DNA of 64,000 nt from Cristatella mucedo (taxonomy: Eukaryota; Bryozoa; Phylactolaemata; Cristatellidae): assembly GCA_009760855.2 (NCBI GenBank), contig WPIO01000053.1, forward strand, positions 374,001 to 438,000, in the 5' to 3' direction. The notes under the pieces were generated by a model. The model searched no databases, was not told the origin of the DNA, and was given only the letters and a program-made list of their open reading frames with translations. This document shows positions 12,185 through 23,002 of this stretch, in pieces. Within the stretch, counting starts at the first letter, position 1. Each line of letters begins with the position of its first letter. A program made the translations under genes and the position numbers.

Positions 12185-12640
12185 TGGATATTGCGATATT
12201 CCATAAAATTGGCGACAGAAGCTTATGCTCTGCAGATGGAACTCATTTCCACATTTCTTATGCAACGACATCTACTCTGTTGCTGCTGACCCTTTAGAAC
12301 CGTCCTGAGCTGCGACTTCCATGCTACTCACTACCTTATCTGCTCTCTTGATTCAGCTATACTTCTCACTGTTTATTTTTATTTTTTTTCTTGAGATGAA
12401 GGCTGTTAGCTACCGAGTGAATACCGAAAGCCGATTTGTCTTTGAGTGCGGTGTACACAACTCTCCTGCGTAACAACCAGATAGCCACTGTTGCTGGGCA
12501 GTGGGTCCAGGAGGTAAGGTGTACGCTCTCCATGACCGAGGTTGTGGGTTCGGATCCTCCTGTTGAGTGATTCTCTATTGCCAACTGCAAGTGGTGGATT
12601 TTCTTTAGTTACAGAGATAAATTAAAATAAGTTACAAAAT
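12185..12640 (+). mobile_element. LINE-B 3' end interrupted by a SINE piece
   Basis: AAATTGGCGACAGAAGCTTATGCTCTGCAG...TGAGATGAAGGCTGTTAGCTACC...TGCGTAACAACCAGATAG is the LINE-B C-terminus and 3' UTR. At about 12486-12598 a SINE-like head intrudes (GGTAAGGTG, CCGAGGTTGTGGGTTCGGATCC with a clear B-box, then AACTGCAAGTGGTGG). LINE-B resumes with AGTTACAGAGATAAATTAAAATAA. Confidence 0.75.
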
Positions 12641-13129
12641 TAAAGACAAGGCGAAACCCTTTCTTTCACAGCCTTTACCCGTTGTATCGATAGTCCGTTG
12701 CATGAATATATGCTGACGCATGCTGACATTATGTATGCTGTTTCCCTAATCATGAGATATTAAGGGTTATTTTGATTTTGAAGCTAAACCACAATCTTAC
12801 CCTCTTCGTAACTATAAAATACAGCAGTCCCTCTGAAAAGCGCACTAGGAGTGTGCGTTGAAGTTTCTCCACTGATGCAGCCCTAGCTCAAGTCTTAGTG
12901 GACAAGTGGCGTCGATCCTATCCGAGGGCGTCGCCAGGAGCAGCTTGGAATGGTGATGGACCGAACCTCGACTTTGAGCCGCCACAGGGTTCAAGAGTTT
13001 CCTTTGACGTTTGTGCAAAAAATCTCTTCAATCACTCTGCCAAGTGTTTGTACCTTTTGCTGCAAATACTAACGAATAATAAACGATACTTACGAATGAA
13101 TTGCTGAATAGTAATAATAATAATGCATT

Positions 13130-13200
13130 TTGATTTGCATTTAGTGCCTTCAGAGAACTCAGTCTCTCTCTGGGCACTTTACATTAAATAAATAAAAAAA
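13130..13200 (-). mobile_element. LINE-A-type hairpin tail (minus strand)
   Basis: On the minus strand AATGTAAAGTGCCCAGAG, AGAGACTGAGTTCTCT and AGGCACTAAATGC give the outer AGTGCC/GGCACT and inner AGAGA/TCTCT stems. A TAAATAAATAAA-like spacer joins it to the SINE at 13205-13385, so the pair may be one composite SINE. Confidence 0.7.
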
Positions 13201-13204
13201 ATGC

Positions 13205-13385
13205 TAGCTGATTTAACAGCCTCTTTTGGTTAAGCGATAGAAGAGCCTTTGCTGCTATCACCACTGCTTGCAGTTGCGATAAAGGATCACCCACCGCAGG
13301 ATTTGAACCCACGACCTCGGGGCCGAGGTTGTGAAAAGCATCCACTTACCCAGTGAGCCATTACGGCTCATCACGTTGCTTCGTC
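13205..13385 (-). mobile_element. tRNA-derived SINE, nearly full length
   Basis: Minus strand: GAGCCGTAATGGCTCACTGG (A-box), ACAACCTCGGCCCCGAGGTCGTGGGTTCAAATCC (B-box GGTTCAAATCC), GGTGGGTGATCC, AAGCAGTGGTGATAGCAGC, and the body ending AGAGGCTGTTAAATCAGCTAGC. The same body recurs at 16127-16309, 23116-23286 and 39842-40015. It is non-coding, pol III-transcribed and mobilised by a LINE (family knowledge). Confidence 0.88.
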
Positions 13386-15240
13386 GGGCCCTCAAGCGCA
13401 CACGAGCTCCTAGGGAAGCACAAGCATCGGAAATTGGCTCTGCTCGGAGTTGCTCTGCTCGCCACGCGCACATGTCCACTACCTTCCCAAAAAGTGCCCC
13501 GCTTTTCCGGTCCAGCGGAGGCTGCCATAATTCACCTGTATAGTGCACCAGTAACGCCAGAGCTAGCTTCCTTGGGTCCACGAAACACGTTGTACAGTAC
13601 CTTTCGATAGCTGCCATTTCGCTTCTGATTTTGATTTGATCGATCTTCACGCCTGCACAACAAGCCACCGAGAGAGCTACGGTGCTGCCACTAAGCTGCC
13701 GAAGCGCACGGAAGCGGCTCGGACCGCAGCTGACTCGGGGCTGTGCAAGGCGCCATGCTGGTAGAGCAGCGGCTCTCAACCTGTGGGTCGTCACCCCTTC
13801 GGGGCTCGAACGCCCCTTTTCACAGGGGTCGCTCGCGATCTCGAGAGCCGTGCAGTTTAGCGATTCTCTGGGTATCGTACGAGAGCTTTCGTACGAAGCG
13901 GATGATTCCGGAAGCCCGTTATCCTCCGTCGCTGTCGAAACGACTTCCTCTTCACGATGGCTGCAGACGCGTCATCCTATGCAAGCCTGTGGATATGGAC
14001 TCTTCATAGCCGCCGTGTCTCGCTACTGTCGGCAAGCCTTCGCGATGCACCTAGGATGCATAGCAAGCCTTCGCGCATTGGTGATGCACCTACACAAGTC
14101 GCTAGTCGAGCGGTTCGATCGCTCTGCTGGTATTAGTCGCGATGTGGCTTGGGCAAGTGGCACGGTGCTCCCGAGCCACGTTTGCGACCTAGCTCTGTCC
14201 GGCTGCATCCGTCGCAACAGCCGCGGATGTAGCAGCAGCAGCGCGGTGTCCTTCGGCAAGAACTCTACGGGGTACGAAGTGCTCACCTTAAGTTACCATA
14301 ACTAAAAGCTCACCTTAAGTTACCATAACTGACAGGCTAGATAGAGTTAGGAGACTTCCTCTTCGCGCAGTGCATCGGCGCACAGCAAGGGAGCGTGGAG
14401 ACGAAATGGTGCCTAGCAGCAGTGAACAGCCTTCAATTTGGCGAAGACCGCTGGCGATTTCATGGTTTTGTCACGCGCGACCATCGGAGAATAGTCTAGA
14501 AAGCTGGCGGGTGGCGCTAGCTGTCGTAACGGTGTGTTTTTCGCAATCTACGAATATTAATTAGAAGCAAGTTTTCACACCCCTCGCCAATACTTGAAAT
14601 TCATTGGCAAAGTGAAAAACTGGTACAACAGGAAAGGGAAATAAAAAATACCTTAATATGGGCTCGCTCTAACTGCAAGGCATAGCCAGCCATGTACTAT
14701 CTAGTGGTCCGGCGATTTAGAAGCAAGCATTGCGGTTTCCCAGGAACATTATGTACACTCCTTTAATGCTTCAAACGGCTAGAACGCTTAATTTAAATGC
14801 AGACCAGAACTTTTTTAAACGCGATTGGGAGGCTGAAGTAAATGGCGTCGCTGTGGTGGAGGAAGTGGAAGGAAAAGTTAGCCGCTAAATGCAGGGGCTG
14901 CGAGCTGTGAGTAAAATTCAACGTGGATGAAACTAATGTCATTTTTAGGGCCACCAAGTGTGCTAACACCTTGTACGAGACAGCGTGGCTACGGACGGAA
15001 AGCAATAGCTGGAATGACTACGGTACGCTGCGCTCAGCTGAGCAGGCGAGCAGGTTTGGCCACTTGGGATAGGAATATTGACAGAGCCCAGACGGTCGCG
15101 ATTTGATGCAGCCTTGACAAGCATCGAGTGAGCTCAAATAAATGCGCGAATGAATTTATTTAACTTATTGGAAGAGCGATTGCATTAGATTTTAGTGGAA
15201 CAATGAGGTGCCAAATTAGGCATGCATTTTTAGTTTTTTC
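13386..15240. other. anonymous spacer
   Basis: Open frames at 13258-13794 and 13682-14305 cross a SINE and show no family motif, so I do not call them genes. CTCACCTTAAGTTACCATAACT is tandemly duplicated at 14281-14332. Apart from a hAT-like end at 13767 nothing is recognised here. Confidence 0.5.
13767..13835 (+). mobile_element. hAT-like transposon end (single end only)
   Basis: CAGCGGCTCTCAACCTGTGG, then CACCCCTTCGGGGCTCGAAC and CACAGGGGTCGC, resembles the end of non-autonomous hAT elements known in vertebrates (CAG-start, TCTCAACCTGTGGGTCG, internal GGGGTCG palindromes). No matching opposite end and no 8-bp duplication were found nearby, so it is a fragment at best. Confidence 0.4.
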
Positions 15241-15245
15241 TTTGA

Positions 15246-15400
15246 ATAATTCATTTGCATAGGGCCCTAAGAGAACTTCATCTCTATTCAGGCACTGCAC
15301 ACATGCCTCTGGGTTCGATGCCTACGACCTCGGCCCGACCTCGGTCGGGGCGAACACCCCAATGGGCCAAACGTTCTCGAAATGACAACCCAAGCCATCC
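15246..15400 (-). mobile_element. SINE with hairpin-like tail (minus strand)
   Basis: Plus-strand text GGGCCCTAAGAGAACTTCATCTCT then CAGGCACTGC is the reverse complement of the LINE-A-type tail (inner stem AGAGATGAAGTTCTCT). It is followed by a head with CGAGGTCGTAGGC. Same head-tail order as 4398-4500 and 15603-15745. Confidence 0.55.
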
Positions 15401-15414
15401 ACGATTGGGGCTGC

Positions 15415-15512
15415 GTCGGAAGCGGAGCTAGTATGACGCAAGTAGAGCTAGTATGTCGGAAGCGGAGCTAGTATGTCGGAAGTGGAGCTAGTATGTCGGA
15501 AGCGGAGGTGGT
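15415..15512. repeat. 20-bp minisatellite, about five units
   Basis: GGAGCTAGTATGTCGGAAGC is repeated in tandem with single-base variants (GACGCAAGTA in one unit). Confidence 0.9.
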
Positions 15513-15602
15513 ATATCTAACTACCATTACCCCTTCTGCGAGTCAGCCTATGAACCAGAGCGTTGTTCAAGCAGTTAAGTTAAATAAATAAATAAACCAA
15601 AT

Positions 15603-15745
15603 TTATTTGCAAGCGTCCGAAGAGAACTTAATCTCTACCCAGGCGCCTTTGCTGCAGGAATCGAGCTTACGACCTCGGTCATCAAATGCATTCACCTCGA
15701 CCTCGGTCGTTAAAGGTGAGCAACTTAACCCATTGGCGAAATGAG
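15603..15745 (-). mobile_element. SINE with hairpin-like tail (minus strand)
   Basis: Minus strand: a GGTTAAGTTGCTCACC A-box-side stretch, CGACCGAGGTCG twice, AAGCTCGATTCCTGC (B-box), then GGCGCCTGGG-TAGAGATTAAGTTCTCT-TCGGACGCTTGC, i.e. the inner stem of the LINE-A tail with a changed outer stem, and a final AAATAAATTTGG. Confidence 0.65.
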
Positions 15746-15867
15746 GATGGCAAGTTTTAGCAAGCAGCTGCTTCACATCATTAAAGTCCTGGGAAAAGTC
15801 TGTCTCGGAACCAAGCAGGAGTGTCGCAGGCCTGCAATCCTGCACTGGCTTAGCAAGTCCTAGTCAG

Positions 15868-16560
15868 AAATGTGCCTAGGCTAGGTTCGGTTGGCAGGGA
15901 TGTTACGGCCGTAGTGAGATAAGACTCGCCGGCTAGGCCGGGGTCTGAGCTATGGGCAGGGCCGCACGTGCGGTGACGAGAGGTCACCGGGGCTCATGGG
16001 TAGCGAAAGTTGGACGACGCACTTGTGTTGTTGGACGCTCCCGGTCTGGCCGAGTAATGCACTAGGATGGTTGCAGGCGTGCTCCGGCGATGCGGCCACG
16101 AACTCAAGGCAACGGGTGCCCAAGGCGGTGAGCCGTAATGGCTCACTAGGTAAGGTGCTTGCTTTTCACGACTTCGGCCCCGAGGTCGTGGGTTCGAATC
16201 CTGCGGTGGGCGATCCTTTATCGCTACTGCAAGCGGTGGTGATAGCCGTAAAGGCTCTTCTGTCGCTATACAAAAAGAGGCTGTTAAATAAGCTAGTATT
16301 TATTTATTTAAGGCCCGAGCCGAGCCGGACAGCACGCTCGTTGTTACGTCAGCTCACCGAGGTCCGAGGACTGGAACTTCGAGCGGCGTGCTCTTTAGGC
16401 GGAAGCTCTCGACTGTGGTAGACGTCGACTCCGACGGTCCATGCCATTACTCAGCTAGCCGAATCTTTGGCGGCGTACGCTCCTTCTGTTGGGACGGAGT
16501 CGGTGCAACGGCGGGACTTCGGAAGCTGCGGCTGAGCAACTGAGGCGTTTGTTCTCCCTT
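15868..16560 (+). repeat. inverted repeat arm 1 (unknown element)
   Basis: Begins CTAGGCTAGGTTCGGTTGGC and continues GGCTAGGCCGGGGT, GAGGTCACCGGGGCTC, GCGTGCTCCGGCGATGCGGCCACG. The same text occurs in reverse orientation at 18546-19040. A SINE (16127-16309) interrupts this arm with a 5-bp AAGGC duplication; after it the match resumes with GGCCCGAGC. No coding motif was recognised, and the outer boundaries are approximate. Confidence 0.75.
16127..16309 (+). mobile_element. tRNA-derived SINE, full length with target duplication
   Basis: GTGAGCCGTAATGGCTCACTAGG (A-box), CCCCGAGGTCGTGGGTTCGAATCC (perfect B-box GGTTCGAATCC), GGTGGGCGATCCTTTATCGC, AAGCGGTGGTGATAGCCG, then ACAAAAAGAGGCTGTTAAATAAGC and a TATTTATTTA end. 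AAGGC at 16122-16126 and 16310-16314 flanks it as a target-site duplication. The uninterrupted empty site is seen in the inverted arm at 18.8 kb. Confidence 0.92.
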
Positions 16561-16597
16561 GCGGCGTCATCTCGCGCCCCTGTAGTTTAATAATAAT

Positions 16598-16700
16598 AAT
16601 AATAATGCACTTGATAAAGCGCCCCCAGAGAACTCAATCTTTTTCTTGGCGCTTTACATTTGCTGCCAAGGGAAACGCGACTGAATGGTGAGTAATATCA
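16598..16700 (-). mobile_element. LINE-A 3' tail (minus strand)
   Basis: (ATT)n followed on the plus strand by GCACTTGATAAAGCGCCCCCAGAGAACTCAATC, GGCGCTTTACATTTGCTGC and TGAATGGTGAGTAATATCATG: the LINE-A hairpin and terminal 3' UTR. Very short 5'-truncated copy. Confidence 0.88.
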
Positions 16701-17867
16701 TGTTACTTTGTGTATGATCCTCCCTGTATACTTGCTTAGTTCCCCTGTTGTTGTTGGTGTATGCGATATTATTAAGAGGTTTAACCTGACGGCCGCTCGT
16801 CTTACCCTAGCTCAGCGGCTTAACGGGCTGCGGCGTGGCCTGAGCAAGGCGAGGCTTGGCGGGAAATAGCCTCTGACCCCTGGATCTCGGCTAGAGAAAA
16901 ATAGGCTGCAGCCATAATCAAGTTCTTCGGCCGTGCTTGATTTTCTACCGACGGAATAAAAACGGATATACAAGAGCCTGTATCTGAGGGAATCGGGTAA
17001 CTGCTGAGCCTAAATAGCGCTCATGCCTAGAGAATTTTAATGTGCCATCTTCAATATGCCATAATATAACAACAGCAGCGTCGACTAGTGCGCGCGACGT
17101 CAATCGACTTTATTATACCTACCCAAGAGTAGGCCACGAGCATGGTAGTTAGCATTTTAGAGACATCAGGTAGAGAAGGTTTACATCCTATTTGTTAACT
17201 ACTGCTTAAATTATGAAATGACGAAGAGTAGCCAGTATATCTACAGGAATTTGCACTGCTCAAAAAAGCCCAGCCAAGTTCTCAAGGCCATTTTTGGAAC
17301 CCTGTGCGCTGGCTAGAGAGATGCAGGAGACAATAAATAAAAGTGCGTTATATTTTAGCAGAATGCGCATTTATCTTTCCGTTCAGTAAACACGATGCAC
17401 CCTAATAATGCTCACTAGATGAAGGTCGGTGGCTTGTACGCGATACGTCAATTGAGCCCAGCCGGGGGTCTTCCGGCAGGGCCAAGCCTGCCCTTTGAAT
17501 TGGGACCGGATGGACGATGGTGGCGTTGGCCATCAGCAGCCGGCCAAGATCTCGCAAGAGGTTAGAATGCGTGCTTCGATACGAGCGGTTCGCGTTGCTC
17601 GGCACTCGCTCGTCAAGAACAATTCGCAAAGGCACTCCAGGTTCCAAGCGAGAGGCCGGAACTAAAGTGCCTGCGCTATTCTGCGCTCTCTGGTATCAAT
17701 GTAGTTAGGCTGGAACCTTTGGAGAGCTCCGAGGCACTATCGGCGAGTGACTCCTTGTTACGCTGCTAGTTCGTCCATTGGATATAGTACTCAGGCACGC
17801 ACGCACACACACCCACGCGTGCACGCACGCATGCACGCACGCACACACACACATATATATATAATAT

Positions 17868-17905
<38 letters not shown>

Positions 17906-18345
17906 ACCATGAATGACAGTTTAGGCCGTGGGCTGGAGTTATGGCGTAGGCTGTGTACGGTTGAGGCGCCTGGCTCGGCCAAGCACGGCTGATGAGCCAA
18001 GGTATGCCGATGGACTGCAGGCCCCTACAGAAGGTTGGGCATAGTCCACGAGACCAATAGCCAGGGGCACAAGAGCGATTAGTAATACAAATCACGATAA
18101 AGACCGTTTCAAATAGAGTCAGTGGAGATATCAAAGAAGGGAGTTGCCACATGGAGTTGAATGGGAAACAAATGGAAGCCGCAGGTCCTCTGTCAGCGTG
18201 GCCAACCTTTTCTCGGATTCGGCGAGCCCGACTTCGCGCCCGTCCGGGGGTTTCGTCGATTCCGGTTCGCTGGTCGCTGGCCTCGCACTAGCGCATGGGC
18301 CGCTCGGCTCGCTGCTGCGGCTGCAGCAGAGCTTCGCGCTCACTT
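16701..18345. other. anonymous spacer with a (CA)n/(TA)n microsatellite
   Basis: Apart from the CA- and TA-rich repeat at about 17795-17905 I see no gene or known element. Short open frames here show no motif. Confidence 0.6.
17795..17905. repeat. (CA)n then (TA)n microsatellite
   Basis: Alternating CACG/CACA runs pass into a pure TA tract of about 50 bp. Confidence 0.95.
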
Positions 18346-18545
18346 CGAGGTCACTTTGGAACATGACACCTAGATTTCGAGCTGATTCAACAGAAAATAT
18401 GCTGGCAGAGCCAATTTTGAGCGTCAGCCTTTCCAATTTCTGAATCACACTAGGTTTGCCAAAAACTAGTAAGTTAGTCTTATCGTCGTTTAGTTTTAGA
18501 AAATTTGCTGCCGTCCATGTACGGATGTCATCAATACATGCGCGA
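18346..18545 (-). mobile_element. LINE-A internal fragment
   Basis: Minus strand encodes [20 protein letters not shown]-like text, then KLERLTLKIGSASI and SARNLGVMFQSDLEV, the block just after the RT catalytic motif. It is truncated on both sides and its 5' side abuts the inverted repeat arm 2 exactly at GCGCGAAC. Confidence 0.82.
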
Positions 18546-19040
18546 ACAAACGTGTTCGTTGGTCAGTCGGCTTCCACCGTAACACCGTCGCCGGCCTCTG
18601 TCACACCAGTGCAAGCACACGCCGTACAAGACCCGGCTAGCTGAGAATTATGGGACAGACGAAGCAGGCGTCCACAACAGTCGAGGGCCTCCACTGAAAC
18701 ACGCCAACACAAGGGGGTGGGGTCACGAACACGCTACACGGGGAACGCGGAGTATACAAGTCTCGTGAACGAGCGCGATGTCCAGCTCCGCTCGGGCCTT
18801 GGGCAGTCGTTGTCTTGCGTGCGTGGCCGCATCGCCGGAGCACGCCTGTAACCATCCAGATGCATAACTCGGCGAGACCGGAGCCTCCACCACAATGACT
18901 TACTCGGCCAACTTCTCCTACCCAAGAGCCCCGGTGACCTCACGTCACCGCACATGCCATAGGTCCCACCCCGGCCTAGCCGGTGACCCTTACCCTCATT
19001 ATAGCCGCCCGGTCCCAGCCAACCGAACCTAGCCTGTGTA
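18546..19040 (-). repeat. inverted repeat arm 2 (unknown element)
   Basis: Reverse-oriented copy of 15868-16560: reading the minus strand gives AGGCTAGGTTCGGTTGGC, CACCGGCTAGGCCGGGGT, GAGGTCACCGGGGCTC, GCGTGCTCCGGCGATGCGGCC and CTGCCCAAGGCCCGAGC. It lacks the SINE. By eye the arms are roughly 75-80% identical. Confidence 0.75.
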
Positions 19041-21405
19041 CATGATTAAACCTCTCTACATGCAAACATTATTGCATGCGCCAACAAAAACTAATAAAAA
19101 AATTAGCAAAAATTATAATAACACGGAAACTAAACAGTACTTCTTGGGACCCCAGTTACATTAGGCTACGTCTTGGGCTGTACGTAGAGTTATGTCGTTT
19201 GGATGTATTTCGTTCGGATGTACGCATAGTTTCCCGGCAGGTTTGTTAATTCCAATCAACATTTTTTGCGCGTGCAACTTTAATATCAAGAGAAAAATCA
19301 GACGGTCGTTCTTCTGGCGCGAGCCCTGAGCCGACCGCGTGGCTAGGGGCCGTCGTAAGTACGGCTGCAGCGGAGGGCGAGCGGGAAATAGCAACACCGC
19401 AGCCCATGTTACAAATAATCCGCAACGTATTCGGTATTGTATTCTTTAAAGTCCGGTTTCATTCCGTGAACCATACCATGCAAGCGGATGCACGCTTAAT
19501 TTATAATATGTACTGATTCTTCGGTGGATCACGCCGGCATTCACACGCAATCTCTAGCAGGCTCGCTAAACCATTGCACAGGAAGCACGAATGAGTGGGC
19601 GTGGCCACTCCCACAAAGGCTGTTCCGCCCCAGCCAGACTCTCACCACTCCCACCGACCGACGGGCGCGCTGAGTACCGCTTCATTAGGCACTGCATTTG
19701 GACAGTATCGGCTGACTAAGCTGGTAATTAGTTGCACCGGGTCAGCTGCGGTCGTGGGATCCGCTAGTCCTGCAGCTACAAGACTTTCTGCCTGTACGCA
19801 CGCCCTATCCACTCTCGCTCTCCCTTCTTCTCGCTCACTCTCTCTTCTCTTATCTTCTGGCGCTCCGCTCCAGAGCTGCTTCCCCGTCGGCTACCGCTGC
19901 ATCCGCATGTACGCTCGCTCGCTTGCGTTTCGTACGCACGATACAATACAGCCGTCGTCACCAGTAACGCAACTAGCTCGTGGGGGCTTCGTTCTGCATC
20001 GCGCTGCCGCTGTGCGCCGAGCCCCTTCAAATGCACCAAAAAGTAGTAGCACAACTAAATAAATACTGAACAGCATATTTACATCAAGAAGTGAGTAACC
20101 TGGGTGCTACTTGCAGCGTCGTGAGTAAGGAGCCAGGAGGCAGCTCTGAGTCAACCCAGCGGCTCTACACGAAATCTGATGGGGGTGGTGAGGGGGTAAT
20201 GAGGCCCCTAGGTTCTTTTGTTACGAATGGTCAGCTATGATTTGCTGGCGATGGCAAAGCTCGCTCACTCCTTTTTTAACCGCTCTGACTTCTTCACGAG
20301 CCCTTAAAAAAATTACAGTCTAAATAGTTGCTTATTCAAGAAAATAAAGCTTAAATATGCCTCAATAACGACACAAATCCTGGTAACCCGCTGCTGCCTG
20401 CGGACAACCCGAAAGGGGTAGCTTTTACAGCCATGACCCGCAAAACATTATTGCCGGAAATAGCCATTCGCAGCGAATCAACCCATCCGATTTTCCGCCC
20501 GGTTGGTTGCTCTTGTGCGATTCGCTGACCTTGGCGGTTCGCTTCTATTTAGATGAACTAATGCTTGAATAGCCCAAATTGCGGGCACTTCGTGATACTT
20601 TTTCGGGCTATGGTGGATAAGTCGAAGGCTAAAGCGTAAGTCTCAGCGGCACTAGCGCACCACCGCTGACCTTGGGCGGTGGAGGAAGTCGCCGCTGATG
20701 TTGTCAGTGGGGAATCCCGCACGACTCCCATGTGCTAAAGCTGGCGAGTACGAGTATTTCTGGCTAGTAGGGATCATTTGGCGGTTTCATTTTTTGTCTA
20801 TGGCTCAGCTGCAGCGTTTTCTTTGGCGGTCACTGGGGGGGGGGGGCGTCGCAGTACGTACACGTGGGCGCTCCATACGTCGCAAAAGAATGCAGTTAAG
20901 TGTAACGCCATCCGAGATTAAATAGGGTTAAAATAATAAGGATGTTATTAATTCTCTCAAATTTAGTACGCGGTTAATATATTGCCCCTGCACGCGGTTG
21001 AGTCTGCGGACGACGCGTCAGCTGGCAAGCGGCAGCTGCCCGCACCGACGGAGCTGTCAGGAAGGGATGCGAGCGCTTTGAGCCGCCGCCGCCGCGGTAT
21101 TTCACGTCTCTGGCTGTCTTGCCATACCAGTGGCGACCGATATTGAGGTAGTGTGTACCAACTCCAGCTCCGAATCTGCCCTAACAGAACTATACCTGCA
21201 TCCAGGTTTAAGAGCATCAATGAGGGTTAAATACACTCCGACCGTCCAGCATAGACAAGCATGCAAAAATACACAAGTTTAATAAATAAAATATGGAAAA
21301 TAAAAGTTAGCTGATCAAGGTATCATGTTTATACTAGGATGCTATGCATACGTGTATCGTGCTTAGACCAGTATACAAAGAAGAGTCTCAGGGCTGCTGG
21401 TGAGT
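19041..21405. other. anonymous spacer
   Basis: No gene, RNA gene or known repeat was recognised over 2.3 kb. Short frames at 19595-20062 and 20698-20925 have no family motif. A ten-base G run occurs near 20836. The DNA is unusually free of LINE pieces for this window. Confidence 0.5.
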
Positions 21406-21409
21406 AAGA

Positions 21410-22340
21410 TAATAATAATAATAATAATAATAATGCACTTGATAAAGCGCCCTCAGATAACTCAATCTATTTCTAGGCGCTTTACATTTGTTGCAAAGGG
21501 AAACGCGATTGAATGGTGAGTAATATCATGCTTGATAAACAACATGAATAACATGGTTAGGGGTGACATGCACAGGGTCAGCATGCAAGTGTGGTTAGTG
21601 GCAGCATGCACAGTGTCAGCACGCATAAGCACATGAAGGATGAATCATAAGGACCCACTATATGCTGTCCTAAATAGGTGTGTTTCTAAGTTCTTTTTAA
21701 ATGTGGTCAAGTCAGGGGATGTTGTGACCCAAGTTGGGAGGGAGTTCCAGACTTTGGGAGCATACGCACTAAATGCACGGTCTCCAAAGGATTTGAAGTT
21801 TGTACGAGGTACTTGTAGACTGTTGGATTCCGAGAAGCAGGTGGTACTATGCTTGGCCTGGAGGGAGAGTAGATCTGAGAGATAGGCTGGAGCCAAAGAA
21901 TGAAGTGACCTAAAAGTGAGCGACAAAACCTTGAAGTCGATCCGTTGCATGACTGGTAGCCAGTGCAGGTCGGGGAGAAGTGGTGTGATGTGGCAACTTC
22001 GACGCTCACGACAGACAAGCCTTGCTGTGGAGTTTTGCACCACCTGTAGTCGCCTGATTGCACATGCCGGTAGGCCAGCAAGCAGTGAGTTGCAGAAGTC
22101 GAGACGGGATGTCATAAATGCATGGACCAACATAGACGTGGTATCCGTATCTAAACAAGCCCGAATTTTAGCAATGTTATGTAGCTCAAAGTAGGCAGAT
22201 GTGACTGTGGAGTTGACGTGGTCGTCTAACAAGAGGTCACTTTGGAACATGACACCTAGATTTTGAGCTGATTCAACTGGAGATATGCTGGCAGAGCCAA
22301 TTTTGAAAGTCAGCCTTTCCAATTTCTGAATCACACTGGG
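21410..22340 (-). mobile_element. LINE-A 3' copy with an intact C-terminal frame
   Basis: A minus-strand frame (22334-21645, 229 residues) without stops encodes the region after the RT catalytic site: KLERLTFKIGSASISPVESA, SARNLGVMFQ-type block (here SAQNLGVMFQSDL), FMTSRLDFCNSLLAGLPACA, CHITPLLPDLHWLPVMQRID and a final HLFRTAYSGSL. The 3' UTR, hairpin and (ATT)n follow at 21644-21410. Both the hairpin stem (AAAGCGCC/GGCGCTTT) and the frame look young. 5'-truncated. Confidence 0.9.
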
Positions 22341-22349
22341 TTTCCATCA

Positions 22350-22865
22350 AAGACCATGCCTCTCACTGTTGTAATCTACCGACCTCATTCTGGCTGTCTA
22401 ATCTTGTTTATGGAGGACTTTTCGGAGTTCCCACTGACTTATTTGTGAGCGATTGGCCTTCACTGATGGCAGACTTAAGCATTTATGCTGACAATCCTCG
22501 AAACAGTCAGGATTTCTCAGTTCTCGACTGTCTGGAGAACTAACTTGGGTATTGTGCAACACGTGAATCATACCACTCATATCGGTGACCATATTCTAGA
22601 TCTCGTTATCACAAAGGATGTCTACCCTACTGATATTTTCGTTTGCTTGCTGACCATATCGATCATTGCTCGGTCTTATTTACTGTGCATGTTCTATTGT
22701 AACTAATGAATTGCAGGGTAACTTTGAGTATGTCCAGCTAGGCAACTTAGAAAACATTAACCTGGATAAATATTTTTTATTCTGTCTGAGGCAGGTCTTC
22801 TTGATCTACACCCAGACTTGGCCGACAATCTTGGTACCCTTACTGATACTGATGATTATGAAACT
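22350..22865 (+). mobile_element. LINE endonuclease fragment (LINE-B or a third family)
   Basis: Broken plus-strand frames read LTVVIYRPHSG, then QDFSVLDCLEN-like text, NHTTHIGDHILDLVITKD and a decayed LSDHCSVLF-like stretch. This is the second half of an APE-type LINE endonuclease (YRPP-GDFN-LDLV-SDH order). It differs from the LINE-A endonuclease at 30.3-31.1 kb. Not intact. Confidence 0.65.
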
Positions 22866-23002
22866 TAGGAGTGCCCTTGACATTTAAGCTCTGTCACTAA
22901 CCATTCGATGGTGCTTCTTTTGCAACAAATTTAAAGTGCCCAGGAAGAGATTGAGTTCTCCGAGGGTGCTATATCAAATGCATTATTATCATTATTATTA
23001 AA
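22866..23002 (+). mobile_element. LINE-A tail
   Basis: CACTAACCATTCGATGGTGCTTC, AAAGTGCCCAGG, AGAGATTGAGTTCTC, GGGTGCTATATCAAATGC and (ATT)n-like end. The outer stem is partly decayed. Confidence 0.8.

Noticed and set aside
13682-14305. 207-residue open frame as a host gene
   Set aside because: No domain, composition or splice evidence; it crosses a hAT-like transposon end and GC-rich DNA with few stops.
16127-16209. tRNA genes at A-box/B-box matches
   Set aside because: The heads continue into a shared SINE body, have target duplications and do not fold as a full cloverleaf by eye.
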